In this document: positions 5,479-9,578 of the stretch, one piece after another
How the letters are laid out: every line of letters starts with the position of its first letter
Numbering within the stretch: position 1 is the stretch's first letter
Assembly (NCBI GenBank): GCA_001796935.1
Contig: MGNX01000119.1
Coordinates: 27,427 to 37,004 of the forward strand
Length of the DNA stretch: 9,578 nt
Source of the DNA: Chloroflexi bacterium RBG_16_60_22
Lineage (GTDB): Bacteria; Chloroflexota; Dehalococcoidia; Dehalococcoidales; RBG-16-60-22
Reading direction: 5' to 3'
Notes under the pieces: model-generated
What the model saw: the letters and a program-made list of their open reading frames with translations, nothing else
The model's database searches: none
Told to the model about the DNA's origin: nothing
Position numbers and translations under genes: made by a program

Positions 5479-6654
5479 ATGAAATTAGTGGTTGTAGGCC
5501 TAGGGCAGTGCGGTGGCAGGATTGCTGACGAGTTCGCCCGGCTTAACGGCAGAGCCCGGAGTCGGCGCGGTATGACCATTATCACCGGCTGTTTTGCCGT
5601 CAATACGGACCAGGCGGATTTAAGCGGTTTGTCCAGTATCAGCAATGACCACCGCCACCGGATTCTCATCGGCAGCCGCAAGACCGGCGGCCACGGCGTG
5701 GGGAAAATCAACGAGCTGGGCGCCGAGATTGCCAAGGAAGACGCCGATAAGATAATCGACGCCATCCGGACCACCAAGAAGTTCTTCGAAACGGACGCCT
5801 TCCTGCTCATCGCCGGCTCGGCGGGCGGCACCGGCTCCGGCGCTATCTCTATCATCACGCAGCACCTGAAGGAACGCTACATCGATAAGCCGATATGGAA
5901 CCTGATTGTCCTCCCCTTCGAGCACGAGGAGTCCACCGAAGAGAGGACCGTCTTCAACGTGGCCACCTGCATCAAGTCCTGCTACTCGGTAGCGGACGCC
6001 GTCTTCCTGGTGGATAACCAGCGCTACGTCCGCAAGGACTCGTCCATCCAGACCAACATGTCCAAGATAAATTCCATGATTGCCGAGCCTTTCTACAACC
6101 TGCTCTGCGCCGGCGAGGAAAAGAAATCGCGCTACATCGGCGCCAAGCTGCTGGACGCCGGCGACATCATCCAGACGGTGGTGGGCTGGACGGTCGTCGG
6201 CTACGGCAAGACGCAGGCGCCGCTGTTCAAGTGGCCGACCGAGTGGAAGAGCGACTTCCGCAAGAAGGGCGTGGAAATCCAGAAGGGTATCCAGGCCATG
6301 GACGAGGCCATCAGCGAGCTGTCCCTGAAGTGCAACCCCGCCGATTCCCGTCGCGCCCTCTACCTGGTATCCGGCCCAGCCAAAGAGATGAACATGGACA
6401 TGGTCAAGGAAATCGGCGACTACATGAGGGACATCGCCCCCGAGGCCATCATCCGCAACGGCGACTACCCCCGCGAGAGGGGCCTGGTGGACGTTACCGT
6501 GCTGCTCTCCGAGCTTAGCGACGTCGAGAAGGTCAGGGACTACTACCTGCGCTCCACCGACCTTATCCCCGAGTTCAAGAAGCGGCAGGAGGAAACCGAG
6601 GACAAGCTCAAGGCGCTGGAGGACGTCTCCAAGGATATACCGTCGCTGCTTTAA
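5479..6654 (+). CDS. CetZ/FtsZ-like tubulin-superfamily GTPase, paralogue B
   Basis: This 391-residue protein has the same length as the gene at 887 and aligns to it end to end without gaps (about 261 of 391 identical by hand count). The GTP-binding and hydrolysis elements are all kept: GLGQCGG (7-13), AVNTD (40-44), AGGTGSG (115-121), VDNQR (178-182) and T7 loop LDAGDI (225-230). The two copies differ most at residues 244-266, just after the T7 region, where B has GKTQAPLFKWPTEW, and in the 14 residues before the shared C-terminal KDIPSLL. A TTG at 5467 could add four residues, but the ATG at 5479 has a GAGG site at six bases and matches the paralogue. Transcription is divergent from the large coiled-coil gene and ends at a strong terminator. 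Two closely related tubulin-like proteins may copolymerise, as other paired tubulin homologues do, or have split roles. This is inference; the family assignment is firm. Confidence 0.92.
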   Translation: MKLVVVGLGQCGGRIADEFARLNGRARSRRGMTIITGCFAVNTDQADLSGLSSISNDHRHRILIGSRKTGGHGVGKINELGAEIAKEDADKIIDAIRTTKKFFETDAFLLIAGSAGGTGSGAISIITQHLKERYIDKPIWNLIVLPFEHEESTEERTVFNVATCIKSCYSVADAVFLVDNQRYVRKDSSIQTNMSKINSMIAEPFYNLLCAGEEKKSRYIGAKLLDAGDIIQTVVGWTVVGYGKTQAPLFKWPTEWKSDFRKKGVEIQKGIQAMDEAISELSLKCNPADSRRALYLVSGPAKEMNMDMVKEIGDYMRDIAPEAIIRNGDYPRERGLVDVTVLLSELSDVEKVRDYYLRSTDLIPEFKKRQEETEDKLKALEDVSKDIPSLL

Positions 6655-6676
6655 AATAAAATGTTCCGGGTCATCC

Positions 6677-6705
6677 AAGAGGGGCGCAAGCCCCTCTTCC
6701 TTTTT
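6677..6705 (+). terminator. Strong intrinsic terminator after the second CetZ-like gene
   Basis: A perfect 9-bp stem, AAGAGGGGC (6677-6685) and GCCCCTCTT (6690-6698), closes a GCAA tetraloop and is followed by CCTTTTT. It begins 22 bases after the GTPase stop and insulates that gene from dnaX. Confidence 0.88.
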
Positions 6706-6719
6706 ACCCCCGGTACTGG

Positions 6720-6748
6720 TTGGGAAACGGCCTGTTTTAGGGTATAAT
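6720..6748 (+). promoter_or_regulatory. dnaX operon promoter giving a nearly leaderless mRNA
   Basis: A perfect -10 box TATAAT (6743-6748) lies 17 bases after TTGGGA (6720-6725, four of six consensus bases). The ATG begins only eight bases after the -10 box, about where transcription should start. No Shine-Dalgarno sequence is visible in AAAAGATA before the ATG. Confidence 0.6.
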
Positions 6749-6756
6749 AAAAGATA

Positions 6757-8430
6757 ATGGCTTCACAGGTATTCTACCGCAAGTGGCGCCCCCAGCTTCT
6801 CGCCGAGGTGGTGGGGCAGGAACACGTCACCCGCACCCTGCTCAACGCCCTCGGCCGCGAGCGGATATCGCACGCCTACCTCTTCTGCGGCCCCCGCGGC
6901 ACCGGTAAGACCAGCACGGCGCGGGCCCTGGCCAAGGCGGTCAACTGCCTGACCAGTGGCAAGGGTGAGCCGTGTAACGAGTGCGCCATGTGCCGGGACA
7001 TCACCGAGGGCCGGGCCCTTGATGTCATCGAAATCGATGCCGCCAGCAACCGCGGCATCGACGATATCCGCGACCTGCGGGAGAAGGTCAACTATGCCCC
7101 CAACCAGGCCCGCTACAAGGTCTATATCATCGATGAAGTCCACATGCTCTCCAAGGATGCCTCCAACGCCCTGCTCAAGACCCTGGAAGAGCCGCCGCCC
7201 CACGTCATCTTCGTCCTGGCCACCACCGAAGCGCACAAGCTCCTGCCCACCATCCTCTCGCGGTGCCAGCGCTTCGATTTCCACCGCCATACCCAGGCCA
7301 ACATGGTGAAAGAGCTTTCCCGCGTCAGTGAAAAGGAAGGCATCGGCATCGAGCCGGAGGCCCTGAAGCTCATCGCCCGGGCCGCCACCGGCAGCCTGCG
7401 TGACGCCCTCAACCTGCTCCAGCAGCTGACGACTTACTACGGTAAAGAAGTTAATCTCTCCCAGGTCCAGAGCCTGCTCGGCATCTCCGGCGACCAGCGG
7501 GCCAGGGAGCTGGCGCGGCACATCGTCAGCCGGGACGTCGCCGCCGGGGTAGCCACCATCAACAACGTCAACAGCGACGGGCTCGACCTGCGCCAGTTCC
7601 ATCGCGAGCTGGTGGAGTACCTGCGTCTGCTCCTGCTCTTCAAGACGGGGTCGGGCGACGCCGTGGAACTGACCCCTGATGACGCCAGGGAGCTCAAGGA
7701 GCTGGCCTCCCGGACATCCCTTCCCCAGGTACTGCGGGCGGTCAAGCTCTTCGGGCAGCTTGAGCTCGGGCTGGACAACTACTCCACCCTGCCCCTGGAG
7801 CTGGCCATGGTGGAATGCACCCTGCCCGAATCGGAGGTAAAGACGTTAGTGAAGGAGGAGCCGGCGCGCGCCGGCCCTGAACCCGCCGCCAGGAGGTCGG
7901 CCCCCCGGGCTGCCCCACCGCCCCGGGCGGAAAAACCGGCCCCTCCCCCGGAAGCCGCGAAAACCACGGAGCCGGAACCGCCGGCCGCCGCACCGGAGGT
8001 CGCCGGGGAACCGGTGCCCGTTACCGCTGAAGAACCGGCGCTGGCCACCACCGGGAAAGCGCCACCTGCAATAAAAAGTACCACGGTCAGCCCTTTGCAG
8101 GCCGGCAGCGAAATCGAGCAACTGCGGCTCAACTGGAGAAGGTTCATCATGGAAGCGCCGGGCGGTTTCGGCCGCACACCGGCCGCCGCGCTGCTGCGGA
8201 GTGCCGTACCCAAAGAAATCCAGGAAGACACCCTGGTGCTTTCCTTCAGATATCCGTTGCACAAAGAGAACATGGAGAAGATAGAGAACCAGAAGACCGC
8301 CGAGAAAATCGTCAGCGGTTTCCTGGGGCGCTCCTGCCGCGTGCGCTGTGTCTACGAGCCGGAGAACAACCACCTGGTCAAGGCCGCCATGAGGATGGGC
8401 GCCCAGCCTATCAACGGGGAGGAACCATGA
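6757..8430 (+). CDS. dnaX: DNA polymerase III clamp-loader subunit tau (DnaX)
   Basis: DnaX is the AAA+ motor subunit of the clamp loader, which uses ATP to open and load the beta clamp and holds the replicase together. The N-terminus (ASQVFYRKWRP) is characteristic and fixes the start. Visible motifs are Walker A GPRGTGKT (45-52), a zinc site C64, C73, C76, C79 with classical spacing, Walker B YIIDEVH (123-129), sensor-1 region LATTE, the SRC arginine-finger motif (168-170) and sensor-2 GSLRD (212-216). The clamp-loader collar helices run to about 360. A Pro/Ala/Glu-rich flexible linker spans about 368-440, and a C-terminal tau-type domain follows (about 452-535, starting near LRLNWRRF). At 557 residues it is a tau-length form. 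I see no convincing A-rich slippery heptamer, so a shorter gamma product is not predicted. Its stop overlaps the ybaB start by four bases (ATGA), showing coupled translation. Confidence 0.97.
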   Translation: MASQVFYRKWRPQLLAEVVGQEHVTRTLLNALGRERISHAYLFCGPRGTGKTSTARALAKAVNCLTSGKGEPCNECAMCRDITEGRALDVIEIDAASNRGIDDIRDLREKVNYAPNQARYKVYIIDEVHMLSKDASNALLKTLEEPPPHVIFVLATTEAHKLLPTILSRCQRFDFHRHTQANMVKELSRVSEKEGIGIEPEALKLIARAATGSLRDALNLLQQLTTYYGKEVNLSQVQSLLGISGDQRARELARHIVSRDVAAGVATINNVNSDGLDLRQFHRELVEYLRLLLLFKTGSGDAVELTPDDARELKELASRTSLPQVLRAVKLFGQLELGLDNYSTLPLELAMVECTLPESEVKTLVKEEPARAGPEPAARRSAPRAAPPPRAEKPAPPPEAAKTTEPEPPAAAPEVAGEPVPVTAEEPALATTGKAPPAIKSTTVSPLQAGSEIEQLRLNWRRFIMEAPGGFGRTPAAALLRSAVPKEIQEDTLVLSFRYPLHKENMEKIENQKTAEKIVSGFLGRSCRVRCVYEPENNHLVKAAMRMGAQPINGEEP

Positions 8431-8732
8431 ACAAGTTTATGATGCAGCAGGCCCAGAAACTACAGGCGCAGCTGGTCAAGGCCCAGGAAGAGCTGGCCAA
8501 CCTTACCGTGGAGGCGAGCTCCGGCGGTGGCGCCGTAACCGTCGTGATGAACGGCCAGCAGCAGGTACAGTCGGTCAAGATATCGCCGGAGGTCGTCGAC
8601 CCGGAGGACGTGGAGATGCTCGAGGACATGGTGCTGACCGCCGTCCGCGAAGCCCAGGTCAAGGCACAGGAGCTGGCCGCCAAACAGCTCGGCGGACTCA
8701 CCGGCGGACTGAAAATACCGGGCCTGACCTAG
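8427..8732 (+). CDS. ybaB: YbaB/EbfC family nucleoid-associated protein
   Basis: This small (101-residue) cytoplasmic DNA-binding protein belongs to the YbaB/EbfC family, whose members form dimers with a tweezer-like shape and bind DNA, affecting nucleoid organisation and transcription. Supporting features are the length, the N-terminal amphipathic helix rich in Gln and Lys (MNKFMMQQAQKLQAQLVKAQ), the central sheet with GGGAVTVVMNGQQQVQSVKISPEVV, the acidic DPEDVEMLEDM turn and the final Gly/Leu-rich tail (LGGLTGGLKIPGL). A GGGGAGG ribosome site (8416-8422) lies four bases before the ATG inside the end of dnaX. The conserved place between dnaX and recR supports the call and suggests a link with replication and repair. 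Confidence 0.95.
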   Translation: MNKFMMQQAQKLQAQLVKAQEELANLTVEASSGGGAVTVVMNGQQQVQSVKISPEVVDPEDVEMLEDMVLTAVREAQVKAQELAAKQLGGLTGGLKIPGLT

Positions 8733-8753
8733 AGAGAACAAGGAGAGCCACCT

Positions 8754-9365
8754 TTGAACCGGGACATCACCCCCGCCAGAGACGCCATCGGCCGGCTCGT
8801 GCAGGAGTTCAGCAAACTACCGGGCATCGGGCCCAAGAGCGCCCAGCGCATCACCTTCTACCTCCTGCGCTCCACGGAGGACCAGGCAAAGTCCCTCGCC
8901 GAGGCCGTCCTTTCCCTGAAGCGTAAAATCACCCTCTGCTCCTCCTGCTGCAACGTCACCGAGGCCGACCCCTGTCCTATCTGCCGCAACCAGCAGCGGG
9001 ATGTCAGTCAGGTCTGCATCGTGGAGCAGCCGCAGGATGTCCTGGCGCTGGAGCATACCGGCGTTTACCACGGACTCTACCACGTGCTCCACGGCGCCAT
9101 CTCCCCCACCGAGGGCATCGGCGCCGACGCTATCCGTATCCGCGAGCTGCTGGCCCGACTCCAGAACAATACGGTGAGCGAGGTCATCCTGGCGACGAAC
9201 ACCAATCTTGAGGGCGAGCAGACGGCCATGTACCTGAGCAAGGTCATCACCCCGCTGGGGATAAAGGTCACCCGCCTCGCCCGCGGCCTGCCCTACGGCA
9301 CCGAGCTGGAATACGCCGACGACGTCACACTAACGCGCGCCCTTGAGGGAAGGTCCGAGTTTTAG
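8754..9365 (+). CDS. recR: Recombination mediator protein RecR
   Basis: RecR, usually with RecO and RecF, helps load RecA onto SSB-coated single-stranded DNA at gaps and stalled forks. The 203-residue length is typical. The domains are in family order: a helix-hairpin-helix KLPGIGPKSAQR (21-32), a zinc finger C62-x2-C65 and C74-x2-C77, a Toprim domain beginning VCIVEQPQD with the acidic E91 and containing HGAISPTEGIG and ATNTNLEGEQTA, and the C-terminal RLARGLPYGTELEYADD segment. The start is a TTG at 8754 supported by AAGGAGAG (8740-8747), six bases upstream. An ATG is absent in this region and the N-terminus otherwise fits the family. The gene follows ybaB by 21 bases, as the last gene of the dnaX operon. 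Confidence 0.96.
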   Translation: MNRDITPARDAIGRLVQEFSKLPGIGPKSAQRITFYLLRSTEDQAKSLAEAVLSLKRKITLCSSCCNVTEADPCPICRNQQRDVSQVCIVEQPQDVLALEHTGVYHGLYHVLHGAISPTEGIGADAIRIRELLARLQNNTVSEVILATNTNLEGEQTAMYLSKVITPLGIKVTRLARGLPYGTELEYADDVTLTRALEGRSEF

Positions 9366-9409
9366 ATTATTGTTGCTCAGCAATTCTGTTTCGTAACCTA
9401 TCCCCCTGG

Positions 9410-9477
9410 CCCCCTTCCCTTGGGTATTGGTGACCTGCTCGCCGAACAAGTTCTCTGGCAGGCGAGAGGGAAGGGGG
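9410..9477. repeat. Long inverted repeat (11-bp outer, 6-bp inner arms) after recR
   Basis: The outer arms CCCCCTTCCCT (9410-9420) and AGGGAAGGGGG (9467-9477) pair perfectly. Inner arms CTCGCC (9438-9443) and GGCGAG (9461-9466) continue the same stem on the right side, with a 17-base bulge on the left. It lies 44 bases after the recR stop. It may form a structured 3' end or be part of a small non-coding mobile repeat; no U-run follows. Confidence 0.55.
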
Positions 9478-9489
9478 AATAATTATTTA

Positions 9490-9510
9490 GAGAGGGGTTG
9501 CACCCCTCTC
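9490..9510. terminator. Hairpin after the recR operon, possible terminator
   Basis: GAGAGGGGT (9490-9498) and ACCCCTCTC (9502-9510) form a perfect 9-bp stem with a TGC loop. It resembles the terminator stem at 6677, but no T-tract follows on the + strand. On the - strand the hairpin is followed by an AT-rich TAAATAATTATT, so it may rather end transcription coming from the right. Orientation is uncertain. Confidence 0.4.
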
Positions 9511-9578
9511 CGGCTCTCCCCTATACTCTAGAAAACGGGGACGTTGGAGAAAATCCCCCTCGGTCCCCCTTTACGAAA

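Larger units (their letters stand above)
9401..9572. repeat. Two copies of a C-rich motif in the terminal intergenic region
   Basis: TCCCCCT-GG-CCCCCTT (9401-9416) and TCCCCCT-CGGT-CCCCCTT (9554-9571) are nearly the same motif, placed about 150 bases apart. The second is followed by TACGAAA and is cut by the window end. Together with the hairpins between them this looks like a small dispersed intergenic element or a pair of them. There is no coding signal in 9366-9578. Confidence 0.45.

Noticed and set aside
887..6654. Calling the two GTPases canonical FtsZ
   Set aside because: The T1 motif GxGQCGG, the T7 loop LDAGDI without the FtsZ Asn, and the lack of division-cluster neighbours fit a CetZ-like group better, so I kept the broader name and gave no gene symbol.
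7920..8090. Programmed frameshift in dnaX giving a gamma form, looked for in the A-runs of the linker
   Set aside because: The A-runs (for example GAA AAA and ATA AAA AGT) are short and do not form an in-frame A AAA AAG-type heptamer, and no downstream hairpin is evident.

Overview
The window reads as a GC-rich bacterial chromosome segment, most likely from the Chloroflexota (Dehalococcoidia or a relative). That placement is an inference from the mixture of genes: a bacterial DnaX, YbaB and RecR set next to CetZ-like tubulin-superfamily proteins and very Ala/Glu-rich coiled-coil proteins. No rRNA or other marker confirms it. There are seven protein genes and no tRNA, rRNA, CRISPR array or recognisable insertion sequence.

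Left edge (1-755): the 3' three quarters of a glyceraldehyde-3-phosphate dehydrogenase gene. Middle (about 780-6705): a four-gene block. Two 391-residue CetZ/FtsZ-like GTPase paralogues on the + strand (887-2062 and 5479-6654) flank two genes on the - strand (2202-2708 and 2915-5248), whose products are almost pure hendecad-type coiled coils of 168 and about 777 residues. The larger coiled-coil gene and the second GTPase gene diverge from a shared AT-rich intergenic region with several inverted repeats. The two GTPase genes have related promoters and identical C-terminal KDIPSLL ends. A strong intrinsic terminator (6677-6705) closes the block.

Right (6757-9365): a tight dnaX-ybaB-recR operon for the DNA polymerase III clamp loader, a nucleoid-associated protein and recombinational repair. 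It appears to be transcribed from a promoter so close to dnaX that the mRNA should be almost leaderless. The last 210 bases hold hairpins and C-rich repeats but no gene.

The most interesting part is the middle block. A duplicated tubulin-like GTPase beside a long protein tiled exactly from 25- and 11-residue modules, plus a shorter protein made of 11-residue modules only, suggests an undescribed cytoskeletal, polarity or scaffold system. The function is inferred; the module structure and the paralogy are read directly from the sequence.
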